A stretch of 64,000 nt of DNA, from assembly GCF_009688965.1 (NCBI RefSeq), contig NZ_AP021875.1:5704001-5768000 (forward strand). The letters run 5' to 3'. The position numbers were made by a program, and so were the translations under genes. This stretch comes from Desulfosarcina widdelii. Its GTDB lineage: Bacteria > Desulfobacterota > Desulfobacteria > Desulfobacterales > Desulfosarcinaceae. Below, piece after piece: positions 18,450 to 27,522 of this stretch. Numbering within the stretch: the first letter of the stretch is position 1; the number at the start of each line of letters is the position of its first letter. The notes below the pieces were generated by a model, which made no database searches, was not told the DNA's origin, and worked only from the letters and a program-made list of their open reading frames with translations.

Positions 18450-18625
18450 AAAGGGCCTCCTTTCTCCCGGCCTTGTGATGCGGGCTTTGTCTTGCCCAAA
18501 TAACTGTTCGGGGTTGAGGTTGGGTCATGGCGACCCGTGCTGCTAAACGGGTTATCGCACCCTGGGCTGTATCGGTCTGCCATGACCTTTCGGGATACTC
18601 CATTATAAATCATTTTCATTATACA

Positions 18626-19965
18626 AGCCTGTTGAAAAACTCTAATTTCTCTTGAGAAATTCTACTGATCAGTTATACTGCCAATATCATAAAAACCATT
18701 GGATTCATGAAGGATTGTGATGAGAGGCAGCCAAAAAAGACAAGACTCGTTATTCAGTTACATTTCCTTGGAACAGCGGGTCCCGAGTAATCATCCATTG
18801 CGTGCTATTCGAAAAATGGTCGACCGGGCATTGGAACAGATGCATGACACATTTGCCGATCTGTATTCCCATACCGGGCGACCCTCCATTCCGCCGGAAT
18901 ACCTGCTGCGGGCCTCCTTGCTGCAGGTATTTTACACAATCCGCAGTGAACGGCTGCTGATGGAACAACTCGACTATAACCTTTTGTATCGGTGGTTTGT
19001 CGGCCTGTCCATGGATGACAGTGTCTGGGACCATTCCGTATTTTCAAAAAACCGGGATCGGCTGCTCAACACCGGAACCGTTGCCGTATTCTTCAGTTCC
19101 ATCCGCGATCAGGCCAAGCAAAAAGGGTTGATCAGCGATGAACACTTCACGGTCGACGGGACCTTGCTGGAAGCCTGGGCATCCATGAAAAGCTTCCGAC
19201 CGAGAGATGACGACAACTCCAATGATGGCCCGGGCCGCAACCCGATTGTGGATTTTACAGATCAGAAACGAACCAACGATACCCATGCATCCACGACCGA
19301 TCCGGGTGCCCGGTTATACAAAAAGGGCCAAGGACAGCAGGCCAAGCTGTGTTACATGGGCCATGCGTTGATGGAGAACCGTAATGGTCTGGTGATCGAT
19401 ACCCGCGTGACAGCCGCCAACGGGACGGCGGAACGTGAAGCTGCGGTAGACATGATCAAGGATGTTCCGGGCAACCATCGCATCACCGTGGGCGCCGACA
19501 AGGGATACGACACCGCCGATTTTGTGACCCAGTGTCGCTGGTGGAACGCCACCGCCCATGTTGCCCGGAAGAGACGGGGTTCCGACATTGACGGACGAAC
19601 CACCCGTCATGAGGGATATCGCATCAGCCTGAAAGTTCGCAAACGGGTGGAGGAGGTCTTCGGCTGGCTTAAAACTATCGGATGCCTGGGTAAACTGCCT
19701 CACCGGGGCCGTGAACGTGTTGATGCGGTCTTCACTCTGGCGACCACCGCTTACAACCTGATCCGGATACGGAACCTGACCGCCACGAGCTAAAGCAGCT
19801 GATCAATGACGCGCGTTTCCCTGGGAAATGGCCTGAGAACGGGCCAAACCATTGCAGCAAACAACAGGATTACCCAAACAACGACTCGATGCCTTTTGTC
19901 AAAGAACGATTCCACCTCAATAAGGGTGGCGAAACGACTTATTCGCTACAGTTTTTCAACAGCCT
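18626..19965 (+). mobile_element. IS5-family insertion sequence
   Basis: AGCCTGTTGAAAAAC at 18626-18640 is mirrored by GTTTTTCAACAGCCT at 19951-19965 (14 of 15). It bounds one transposase gene. The element is inserted into, or abuts, a truncated IS5 transposase of a different type at 19963-20249. Confidence 0.8.
18720..19793 (+). CDS. IS5-family transposase
   Basis: 357 residues from ATG 18720 (a GTG at 18717 is an alternative). N-terminal DUF772-type region (VPSNHPLRAIRKMVD, IPPEYLLRASLLQVFY, LDYNLLYRWFVGL) leads into a DDE core: FTVDGTLLEAWAS, VGADKGYDTADFV and VEEVFGWLKTIG. The frame is intact. The same family covers many desulfobacterial and proteobacterial elements that carry the CTGTTGAAAAAC-type ends found here. 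Confidence 0.93.
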   Translation: MRGSQKRQDSLFSYISLEQRVPSNHPLRAIRKMVDRALEQMHDTFADLYSHTGRPSIPPEYLLRASLLQVFYTIRSERLLMEQLDYNLLYRWFVGLSMDDSVWDHSVFSKNRDRLLNTGTVAVFFSSIRDQAKQKGLISDEHFTVDGTLLEAWASMKSFRPRDDDNSNDGPGRNPIVDFTDQKRTNDTHASTTDPGARLYKKGQGQQAKLCYMGHALMENRNGLVIDTRVTAANGTAEREAAVDMIKDVPGNHRITVGADKGYDTADFVTQCRWWNATAHVARKRRGSDIDGRTTRHEGYRISLKVRKRVEEVFGWLKTIGCLGKLPHRGRERVDAVFTLATTAYNLIRIRNLTATS

Positions 19966-20249
19966 GTTAGATACTGCCAGTAGGGGTTTTCTACCCACCC
20001 GGAAACGACATCGTCGTCACTGAGGTTGTATGAGAACTTCAGGTAGTGCAACGATACCATCAACCGGGTGCTGACGCCTGGCCGACCGTTGTCCGGGCAG
20101 TAGGTTTGTCCGAACACCTCGTCCATGCGATCCCAATTGACCACTTTGGCTAGTTTTACTAGCCCATGTCCGGGATCGATGATTTTTGTGAGCTTAGGTC
20201 GGAACAGATCCCTTTGCCTGTTTTTGTGTGCAGATCGCTTGGGTTTCAT
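19963..20249 (-). pseudogene. Truncated IS5-family transposase (N-terminal part only)
   Basis: A frame starting at the ATG at 20249 (MKPKRSAHKNRQRDLFRPKL) has the IS5 N-terminal blocks: KVVNWDRMDEVFGQ, NGRPGVSTRLMVSLHYLK, then NLSDDDVVSGWVENPYWQYLTG. It then stops at the end of the neighbouring IS5 element. The catalytic core is missing. It was probably cut off by that insertion plus a deletion, since the other part is not on the far side. Confidence 0.8.
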
Positions 20250-20465
20250 GGCTGAAATTTGCAAGAAAAGAGTGGGTAAAGGATTGTAATCTTGCAAATA
20301 ACATAGCACAAAATAGGTAATATTTCTCATGTTTTCTGTTGGATAAATGCTTTTTCAGGACCGACTAGAAAAGCCCATAGGAAGGATCAGCTAATGAGGA
20401 TCAAAAGCAGTTCAGACTATTTTGAGAGTTTAAAAAATAAGCCAATCCTGTTATTTATTACAAAG

Positions 20466-21963
20466 CAATGTCATTAACTTAACCGATCGGCTTGTATTGC
20501 GGAAAATATCTTCGCGGTTTCGCTTTGTGCTTGCGCGGATATTTTCTTCCCGGCCTGATCGGTTCCACGGTTCTTTGAAAAATATATTGCAGATCTGCTA
20601 TCAACCGTTTGATCAACCTGTTGGCATCCAGAAAAAGCAAAGCGATCACGCCTTTGCTTTTTGAAAGCGCCTGGGTGAAATTGATCTGGTATCGGTGCTT
20701 TGTATGGACAATCTCATCGCCCATCCGGTCCTGTACGGGAAAAGCCATCATCCAGACCAGGTTTTTGGCGAAAACCTTGGCGTGAAAATCTTGATACACA
20801 GACAGCGCCGATTGTCCGGAAAAGTTTTCCAGTTCAATACGGCATTTGATGATTTTGTAATCTTCTTCCACCGGCCATCTTTTGTGGTAAAGATCGCTGA
20901 ACCGTTCGATGGGATATTCTTTCGTGTCAATCAGCGAGGTGATTAAAACGGCAACCTTTCCATCGTTTTTAATGCGGATCAGGCGGAGTTTCAAAGGCGT
21001 CGTGTCCAGCCCCATTTGCCTGCATTGGGCAATCGAAGTAGAATGCACAGGTACGGTAACGATCTTTTCAGATAGCCCGGAACGGAAAAACTTGCGAACG
21101 ACTTTCCATTTCGTGCAAGACACCCGGGCGCAGAAGTTGGCCTCCATGGAAAGGATCAGGTTGAAAAGCCACCAGGCCGGATAGCCCCTGTCAAGCAGGA
21201 TCAGATCGTTGGGCATCACGTTTAGAAGGTGTTGCGCCGCCAGTTCACGCTCACCGATACGTTTGGGCTTGATAAGGGCATCGACAGTCATCTTGTTGAG
21301 GACATCGAAAAGCTGAGACACTCGTGCCATAGGAGATGGCGCACCCTGGCGAACTTTCCAGACACCAAAGTGCCTGGCGACATCATCCGCCATTGGCAAT
21401 TTTGTTGTGGAACCGTCAATGGCCAACAACCGGAGGCCGAACCACAATTTGGGACGAAAGTGCTTTTCAAAATAGGTGATCAGCTGTAGATTCAACTCGA
21501 TAAAGACTTCGAACTTCAGTTTCATTCGTGCCTTTGACAAGGCCGCCTTCGATACGACCCGTTTGGCAACATCGAAACGGAATATCGTTTTGAAGAATTT
21601 ATCCAGTTCATCCTGGTATGAACCTTTGACCAGGTTGATGAGAAAAACGATCAAGACATGAAACGGTAGTTTTCTATTACGGGTAAAGTCGTTCTTGTTT
21701 TTTCTGTGGCGGGCGATGAAGTCAGGCGAGGAGACAATTTCTCGTACAAATTCAATTGTTTTGGCACATGCATTGAAAATCAGGTTTCGTGCCAACTTTT
21801 CCAAAACTCTCGCTAAATTTCGACATGGTATTCTCCTTTCGATTATATAACCTGCTGTTATTATTGAAAGTGAGTATACCATGTCGATTCACCCAAAACA
21901 AGTTATTTTGCAATATATTTGATATGTTATAGCGTTTTACTACTTCTTAAGTTAATGACATTG
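20466..21963 (-). mobile_element. IS4-family element with 10-bp target duplication
   Basis: Inverted repeats CAATGTCATTAACTTAA (20466-20482) and its complement (21947-21963) are exact. TATTACAAAG flanks both ends (20456-20465 and 21964-21973), a 10-bp target duplication. The intact duplication shows the insertion is recent. Confidence 0.92.
20479..21882 (-). CDS. IS4-family transposase
   Basis: 467 residues in total; a later start is possible, for example near the MVYSLS leader or inside it. N-terminal DUF4372-free part (FHVLIVFLINLVKGSYQDELDKFF) then the core: LAIDGSTTKLP (first Asp), LILLDRGYPAWWLF (second Asp) and YHKRWPVEEDYKIIK (Glu in the YREK-like block). The stop codon lies within the terminal repeat, as often seen in compact IS. 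Confidence 0.92.
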   Translation of the reverse strand: MVYSLSIITAGYIIERRIPCRNLARVLEKLARNLIFNACAKTIEFVREIVSSPDFIARHRKNKNDFTRNRKLPFHVLIVFLINLVKGSYQDELDKFFKTIFRFDVAKRVVSKAALSKARMKLKFEVFIELNLQLITYFEKHFRPKLWFGLRLLAIDGSTTKLPMADDVARHFGVWKVRQGAPSPMARVSQLFDVLNKMTVDALIKPKRIGERELAAQHLLNVMPNDLILLDRGYPAWWLFNLILSMEANFCARVSCTKWKVVRKFFRSGLSEKIVTVPVHSTSIAQCRQMGLDTTPLKLRLIRIKNDGKVAVLITSLIDTKEYPIERFSDLYHKRWPVEEDYKIIKCRIELENFSGQSALSVYQDFHAKVFAKNLVWMMAFPVQDRMGDEIVHTKHRYQINFTQALSKSKGVIALLFLDANRLIKRLIADLQYIFQRTVEPIRPGRKYPRKHKAKPRRYFPQYKPIG

Positions 21964-22118
21964 TATTACAAAGGGAAACGGATACGGATACTGCAGTATC
22001 TGTTGAGCCGACTGGAGCACGTAAGCAAAGAGGCGAACACCTCCTCCGAAGAGAAATTGGAAAGCCTCAAAAATGCCCTGCTATATGTATACGATTTTGA
22101 CGCGACGGTTCTTATTAG

Positions 22119-23038
22119 AAGCCATTTCAAAACCTAATCAATTGTGGTCGATTTAACACCAGCAACAATATATAGTATATACAGTATGTTAACAATCTAG
22201 ACTTTCATAGTGTTTTTGTGTATTAAGCTATTGGAGGTGATACAATGGCCGAATACACTCGATTCATAAATGATGAGCAATGGAAACTGTTGAAACCACT
22301 GCTCCCAAAGCCCAAAACTAATCCAAAAGGAGGACAGCCCGCAATAGACAACCGGCAAGTCCTGGAAGGCATATTATGGGTTCTGCGCACCGGCGGTCCC
22401 TGGAAAGATTTGCCCCAACGGTATCCGCCATACCAGACATGCCATCGGCGGTTCCAGCAATGGGTCAAGCAAGGGGTATTCCGGCGCATCGCCCAAGAGC
22501 TGGTCGAAGACCTGAGTGAACGCGGTAAAATTGATATCCGAGAAGCGTTCATAGACGGTAGCTTCGCACCGGCAAAAAAAGGGGTCTTGCTGTCGGCAAG
22601 ACAAAACGCGGCAAAGGCACCAAGATCATGGCAATTGCAGACGCTTCTGGTCTTCCTGTCGCCGCTCATGTGGAAAGCGCTTCGCCCCATGAGGTAAAAC
22701 TTGTCGAGGATACGATAGACAGCAGCTTTACTCAGTATGCCCCTGATAAGCTGATTGGTGATAAGGCGTACGACAGCGATCCACTTGACGATCGACTCCT
22801 TGAGGATCGAGGTGTCGAAATGATCGCACCCCATCGCAAAGGACGCAAAAAACCGAACACCCAGGACGGCAGGAAACTGAGACGGTATCGGCGCAGATGG
22901 AAGGTAGAGCGCCTGTTTGCCTGGCTTCAAAACTTCAGGCGGTTGATTGTCCGGTACGAATACCATGTCGATAATTTCCTGGCCATGGTTCAACTTGGAT
23001 GCATTAAAATACTACTTCGGTTTTTTTGAGATGGCTTC
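22119..23038 (+). mobile_element. IS5-family (IS427-like) element, copy 1
   Basis: Ends are AAGCCATTTCAAAACC at 22119-22134 and the complement of AAGCCATCTCAAAAAAACC at 23020-23038. TAG flanks both sides (22116-22118 and 23039-23041), a 3-bp target duplication that restores the frame of the interrupted TetR gene exactly. Confidence 0.85.
22245..23029 (+). CDS. IS5/IS427 transposase made by -1 frameshifting
   Basis: The first frame (22245-22697) gives the N-terminal domain (DEQWKLLKPLLPKP, then GILWVLRTGGPWKDLP and FIDGSFAPAKKG with the first Asp). The second frame (to 23029) gives GKTKRGKGTKIMAIADASG, IGDKAYDSDPLD (second Asp) and RWKVERLFAWLQNFRRL (Glu). They overlap at a run of seven A followed by four G (22574-22584), where a -1 slip yields a continuous protein of about 260 residues. 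Such programmed frameshifting is well known in this IS group. GGAGGTG precedes the first ATG. Confidence 0.9.
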
Positions 23039-23254
23039 TAGTAAAATAGAGGGAATTATGAAGGGAAGCATGAAAGAAGACACTTTAGCCGACTACCATC
23101 CTATCGCCCTGGCCGACATTCTCTGGGGTATCTTTTCAGGGGTAGTTTTAAGAGAAGAAGTTAAAAAGGTCATCAATGGCAGCGAGGGTTTTGTCAATGG
23201 AGACTTTGACATGGCCTTTGACATCTTTATCAGAGGCCTGCAAGCAGCGCAAAA

Positions 23255-23449
23255 TTGATGCCTGGAAGACAAACATATATCGGCACTGGTGATGTTGAAC
23301 TTGGCGACCAAACCGTATGGATCTTTATTGGCACTTTATATGGTGGTTTGTCGGTCTGTTGGCTAGGAAAAGAAAATATGATGTTGCGGGAAAAGCCATC
23401 CTGGCACCTCCTCCATCTCCCGCCGAGGGCTGGGCCCACCATCTTTTAA
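23255..23449 (+). CDS. Small hypothetical protein
   Basis: 64 residues, starting in a TGATG overlap with the end of the TetR remnant, so it was probably the next gene of that operon. The first 40 residues (MPGRQTYIGTGDVELGDQ, then WIFIGTLYGGL) look like a real protein with a short hydrophobic segment. In the other frame from ATG 23317 sequence continues as FVGLLARKRKYDVAGKAIL to a stop near 23493, so a frameshift around 23360 may have broken a longer gene. No family recognised. Confidence 0.3.
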   Translation: MMPGRQTYIGTGDVELGDQTVWIFIGTLYGGLSVCWLGKENMMLREKPSWHLLHLPPRAGPTIF

Positions 23450-23617
23450 ACGGCGAGATGGCGTGCCCAGTCCTCTATCTTTTCAATTACCCTTGAACCA
23501 TCTAAGGATTTTGACTGGATATAGAATTTTGCAGTGCAAAGATGGATGTAATAACCTTATTTCACTAACAACTGGTTATCCTTTACGAACACTGCCGACG
23601 ATTCAGCGGACCGGAAG

Positions 23618-24095
23618 ATGACGAAGGAAGCAGGGACAAGCCTGGATGAGAAAGTCAGGGAGCAGGAGATCCAGATAGACAGAATCAGCACGACGCTTGA
23701 AGTCTTGCTGGAACGCCGAGAAAAAGAAAAAGCCGATTTTTGCCGAACGATATCCGCCGATATCAAAAAAAAATGTGTTTCCTTTTCTGGAAAGGATGAC
23801 AACCGTGCCGCTGAGTTCTATTGCACAAACCTATCTGACTTTAATTAAAAACAACCTGGAAAAGATCGTATCTTCCACTACCGATTTTAAAGCATTATCG
23901 GCACATGGCTTTACCCCAACCGAAATGCACATCATAGAACTGATCAAACAGGGAAAGCGAAGCAAGGAAATTGCAGACTTGCTGAACGTATCCATTGCGA
24001 CAATTTCTTTCCATCGGAATAATATCCGAATCAAACTGGGACTGAATAAAAGAAAAGAAAACCTGTTCAGCTACCTTAACTCTCTGCAGAACTAA
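23618..24095 (+). pseudogene. LuxR-type HTH regulator fragment, frameshifted in a poly-A run
   Basis: The first frame reads a coiled segment (DEKVREQEIQIDRISTTLEV, LLERREKEKADF). At nine A bases (23765-23773) it shifts, and the other frame carries on with FPFLERM, LIKNNLEKIVS, then LTPTEMHIIELIKQGKRSKE and a LuxR-type HTH (IADLLNVSIATISFHRNNIR). The order matches the C-terminal half of PAS-LuxR regulators that are frequent in desulfobacterial genomes. One A fewer restores the frame. The PAS part is absent. It could be an inactivated gene or a sequencing error in the homopolymer. Confidence 0.75.
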
Positions 24096-24118
24096 AAAAA
24101 TCATTTAGACAGGTGTTT

Positions 24119-24640
24119 ATGTATCAACCGATAAAAGAGATACTAATTGCGACAAAGCTGTCAAAGAGTTTTGTGTCCGCATTTGAAACGGCGGTTTTTA
24201 TTGCTATCCCGTACAACGCATCGTTGGTCTTGATGTATCAACTTGAAGATAATTCCAATGGAATGATCGATCGTGTTAAAGAATTGATCGGCGAAAAAAG
24301 GTTAAATGAAACTTACTTGAATAATGATATAATTCCTATTGATGGATCAATATCAAAAGAAGACACGATCAAAATTATTCAGTCAGCTCTTAAACATTTT
24401 GTTGAGGATTCCGGGATCGATGACAGGTGCAGTTGTACTGTCAGAAAAATCGTTGTGGTTGAAGGTGAGTTTATTGAACAGATCGTTAATCAGGCAACGA
24501 AAAACAAGTCGGACCTCATTGTCATTGACGTTCCGGATGAGTTTTTATCCCAAGGATATTTAGGGCAGACCGTAGCATCGGTAATGAATGAAACGCATAT
24601 ACCGATAATGCTCATCCCTAAAAATGGTTTTCCAGGATAG
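24119..24640 (+). CDS. Universal stress protein (UspA-like)
   Basis: 173 residues from the ATG at 24119 (a GTG at 24113 is less likely). Begins with KEILIATKLSKSFVSAFETA, the first strand and helix of a Usp fold. The end has KSDLIVIDVPDEFLSQGYLGQTVASVMNETHIPIMLI, matching the conserved Usp C-terminal strand, the G-x9-G-(S/T)-V-type nucleotide loop (here GYLGQTVASV) and the last strand. Usp proteins bind ATP or AMP in stress responses. It stands alone between a regulator fragment and a tRNA gene. Confidence 0.8.
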   Translation: MYQPIKEILIATKLSKSFVSAFETAVFIAIPYNASLVLMYQLEDNSNGMIDRVKELIGEKRLNETYLNNDIIPIDGSISKEDTIKIIQSALKHFVEDSGIDDRCSCTVRKIVVVEGEFIEQIVNQATKNKSDLIVIDVPDEFLSQGYLGQTVASVMNETHIPIMLIPKNGFPG

Positions 24641-24666
24641 AAAAAGGAAGAAGTCTTATATTTGTT

Positions 24667-24754
24667 TGGTGCCCGGGGCCGGAATCGAACCGGCACGATA
24701 CTTGGTATCGAGGGATTTTAAGTCCCTTGCGTCTACCTGTTCCGCCACCCGGGC
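24667..24754 (-). tRNA. tRNA-Leu (anticodon TAA), with encoded CCA
   Basis: The minus strand folds as a class II tRNA: acceptor GCCCGGG with matching CCCGGGC then A and CCA, D arm with GGCGGAACAGGTAGACGC, anticodon stem GGGA and loop CTTAAAA, a long variable arm (TCGATACCAAGTATCG) and T arm GGTTCGATTCC. Confidence 0.95.
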
Positions 24755-25118
24755 AATGGTAGGATGCAAGAAAAAAGTGTCGATAGAAAGGATAGACTAT
24801 CTTGTTAGCTAAACTTCATTAATATGTCAAGCAGGATGAATGATCAGATATGAATATAAATAATTTGTTATTCAATCTTTTACGATCAATACTACGGTCT
24901 ATACAAAGCACAAAAACATCGTAATAAATTTATTTGTAAATTGAAAATTTTCATACTGGTTTATCAAAAAATCAATGGGAATATGTCAACTTAAAAGGAT
25001 AATATCTGCTAAAAAGAATTCAACTTTACCCACATTTTACGATTTAAAGTGACGGCTTTTTGATGGCATGCACAGTGAATAATGAAAAAACCAAATTCGC
25101 TATCGAGGAGAGACAGAT
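24755..25118. other. AT-rich intergenic region with no gene seen
   Basis: No open frame, RNA or repeat is recognisable here. It is clearly AT-rich and contains the upstream region of the small gene that follows, including its GAGGAGAG ribosome binding site. Confidence 0.5.
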
Positions 25119-25361
25119 TTGAAAAACAACAATAAACAGGACAAGGTGGTCGAAATTTTAACCGCTAAATCCGAAGAATTGATCGAGCAACATCCGCATT
25201 TGAAAAAGCTGCAATCCGAGGTTGACCGGCTGTTGTCAAACGCCCCGGATGAACAGACGCGTCAGGAGATTCTGGATATCATGTTTCAAACCGGTAGAAA
25301 TGATCTGCATGCGCAAATAGATCATTTAAATGGATTGTTAGACGCGCTCAACACCAAATGA
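25119..25361 (+). CDS. Small hypothetical helical protein
   Basis: 80 residues, starting at a TTG with GAGGAGAG six bases upstream. The sequence is rich in charged and leucine residues (VEILTAKSEELIEQHPHLKK, LQSEVDRLLSNAPDEQTRQE), predicted all-helical and soluble, with no cysteines or membrane segment. I do not recognise the family. It lies 42 bp before the hybrid histidine kinase gene and could be cotranscribed with it. Confidence 0.6.
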   Translation: MKNNNKQDKVVEILTAKSEELIEQHPHLKKLQSEVDRLLSNAPDEQTRQEILDIMFQTGRNDLHAQIDHLNGLLDALNTK

Positions 25362-25403
25362 CTATCTTTTCAGGCATAAAGCCATGATAATGAAACAAGT
25401 CGG

Positions 25404-27386
25404 ATGTTCAGTCGTGTCATGAGAAGCCTATTACATTATAAACCCATGGGACCCGCAATGGCCAGATCCCCGGCAATCCTGATCGTCGACGACGAGCTTC
25501 GCTTGTGTGCCAGCCTGGAGGCGCTGCTTCAAGGCAGGAACTACCAGGTCTCATCGGCGAACTGCGGCCAGGATGCTTTAACCTTGCTAAAAGCCACCGC
25601 ATTCGACCTGGTCATCCTGGACGTTCATTTGCCGGATATGCTGGGGCACGAAATCCTAAGCCGCATCAAGATCCAAAGCCCCGACACCCTGGTTATTTTC
25701 ATCACCGGGGATACCGATCTAGATTCGGCATTGTCGGCATTGCGCTGCGGCGCCTACGACTATATCCGCAAGCCTTTCGAACCCGATGAACTCATCAAGA
25801 CCGTTGAAAACGCCCTGGCCCAGGGACAGCTTCGTCAGGAAAAGGAAATCATCGACCAACAGCTAAGGCTGTCCGAAGCAAGATACCGGTACCTGGTGGA
25901 GAACATTCCCGACATCATCTACACCCTGGACAAAGATGGCAAGTTTACGTTTTTAAGCGAGAGCGTGGAACCGCTGTTGGGGTTCACGGTCGATGAACTG
26001 ATCGGCAAGCACTATGCGACGATCGTGGCAGAAGCCGACCGGAAGAAAGCGCACTGGTTTTTTAACGAGCGGCGTTCGGGCGAGCGCACCACGCCCGGGC
26101 TTGAACTGCGCTTGCAGGCGTCAGAAAAAGATCGGCTTGTGAATGTCGAACTCAAATCCATGGGGATCTACGAATCGGTCCCGCCCGATGGCAAGAAACA
26201 GCTCGTCGGCACCCACGGGGTAATCCGCGACATCCATGAAAGGAAGCGACTGCAGACCCAGCTTCACAGTGCCCAGCGCATGGATGCCCTGGGTACGCTC
26301 GCCGGTGGCATCGCCCACGATTTTAACAATCTGCTGATGGGCATCCAGGGCCGGTCGTCATTGATGGCCATGGATCTGGACGGCGACCATCCCCATGGGG
26401 AACATCTGAGCGCCATCGACGACTATATCCACAGCGCCAGGGTGTTGACCAACCAGTTGCTGGGCTTTGCCAGGGGCGGCAAGTACGAGGTCAAGCCCAC
26501 CAACATCAACGAACTGGTACAAACCACGGCCACGATGTTCGGTCGCACCAAAAAAGAGATCGCCATCCAAATTGATCCCCAGGAGGATGATATCGTGGTG
26601 GAAGCGGATCGGCGGCAAATCGAACAGGTGTTGATCAATCTGTTCGTGAACGCCTGGCAGGCCATGCCCGATGGCGGGACATTGCACCTGAGCACCAAAA
26701 TTGTCACCCCGGACGAAGAGTTCTGCAACGCCTACCGGCTGGAACCGGGAACCTACGCCCGCATAAAGGTGACCGATACCGGGGTCGGCATTGATACCAA
26801 AAACCTGTCTCGTATCTTCGATTCGTTCTTTACGACCAGGGAAAGAAACCGGGGAACAGGGCTGGGACTGGCCTCGGCTTTTGGGATCGTCAAAAATCAT
26901 GGCGGAGCGATCACGGTTTGCAGCGAAATCGGGCAGGGCACGACATTTACGGTCTATCTGCCGGCGTCGGACAAAGCGGCGGTTCAACGCGTATCGGCCA
27001 GAAAAGAGGTTGTCAGCGGCACGGGTACGATTCTGTTGGTCGATGACGAGCGCATGATTCTTGATGTCGGGCAGCAGCTTCTGGAACGGCTGGGATATCG
27101 GGTGGTAACCGCCAATAGTGGAAAGCAGGCCATCGATGCCGTTCAACAGATGGGTTCAACGATCGATCTGGTCCTTCTGGACATGGTCATGCCGGGCATG
27201 GGCGGGGGAGACGTATTCGATCATATCCGTGAGATTGTACCGGAGATCAGGGTGATCCTGTCCAGCGGGTACACCATCGATGGCCAGGCGCGAGAAATCA
27301 TCCAGAGAGGCTGCAACGGATTTATCCAGAAACCGTTTGTCCTTTCGGAGTTGTCCCAAAAGATACGCCAGCTATTGAATCCGTGA
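25404..27386 (+). CDS. Hybrid histidine kinase: receiver-PAS-kinase-receiver
   Basis: 660 residues if started at 25404; ATGs at 25446 and 25458 (the latter giving MARSPAILIVDDE) are possible and probably better. Domains in order: receiver one (LIVDDE, phosphoacceptor D73 in LVILDVHLPDM, K in YIRKPFEP), a PAS domain (YLVENIPDIIYTLDKDGKF), a histidine-kinase core with the phosphoacceptor H305 in GGIAHDFNNLLMGI, N box NLFVNAWQAMP, DTGVGI and GTGLGLASAFGIV, and receiver two (LLVDDER, D593 in LVLLDMVMPGM). No membrane segments, so it is cytoplasmic. The output partner is not encoded nearby. Codon use is more GC-rich than the genes to its left. Confidence 0.92.
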   Translation: MFSRVMRSLLHYKPMGPAMARSPAILIVDDELRLCASLEALLQGRNYQVSSANCGQDALTLLKATAFDLVILDVHLPDMLGHEILSRIKIQSPDTLVIFITGDTDLDSALSALRCGAYDYIRKPFEPDELIKTVENALAQGQLRQEKEIIDQQLRLSEARYRYLVENIPDIIYTLDKDGKFTFLSESVEPLLGFTVDELIGKHYATIVAEADRKKAHWFFNERRSGERTTPGLELRLQASEKDRLVNVELKSMGIYESVPPDGKKQLVGTHGVIRDIHERKRLQTQLHSAQRMDALGTLAGGIAHDFNNLLMGIQGRSSLMAMDLDGDHPHGEHLSAIDDYIHSARVLTNQLLGFARGGKYEVKPTNINELVQTTATMFGRTKKEIAIQIDPQEDDIVVEADRRQIEQVLINLFVNAWQAMPDGGTLHLSTKIVTPDEEFCNAYRLEPGTYARIKVTDTGVGIDTKNLSRIFDSFFTTRERNRGTGLGLASAFGIVKNHGGAITVCSEIGQGTTFTVYLPASDKAAVQRVSARKEVVSGTGTILLVDDERMILDVGQQLLERLGYRVVTANSGKQAIDAVQQMGSTIDLVLLDMVMPGMGGGDVFDHIREIVPEIRVILSSGYTIDGQAREIIQRGCNGFIQKPFVLSELSQKIRQLLNP

Positions 27387-27452
27387 GGAAAGCTCAAAAC
27401 GCTTCCCGGAATTATGGTTGGCCCAGGACCTTGCCGGCGAGTCGGACGGCTC

Positions 27453-27487
27453 ATACCGGCCTATCCGGCGGTAGCGGTATTTTTTTT
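27453..27487 (+). terminator. Probable rho-independent terminator after the hybrid kinase
   Basis: ATACCG (27453-27458) pairs with CGGTAT (27475-27480), with a CCGG pair inside the loop, followed directly by a run of T. Confidence 0.5.
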
Positions 27488-27522
27488 ACTGTTCGGGGGG
27501 CTTGCCCAGGGATAGTGAGCGT

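Larger units (their letters stand above)
20441..23258 (+). pseudogene. TetR-type regulator gene interrupted by two insertion sequences
   Basis: Three pieces join in one frame when the two elements and their target duplications are removed. Piece one ends at 20465 (NPVIYYK), piece two runs from 21974 to 22118 (GKRIRILQYLLSRLEHVSKE ... YDFDATVLIS), and piece three from 23042 to 23258 (KIEGIMKGSMKEDTLADYHP ... DMAFDIFIRGLQ). The joined sequence resembles a TetR/AcrR regulator from the end of the DNA-binding helix onward; the phrase ADILWGIFSGVVLREEVKK is typical of TetR C-terminal domains. The N-terminal helix-turn-helix is not visible upstream, where a stop lies at 20438. The gene is clearly inactive. 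Confidence 0.65.
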
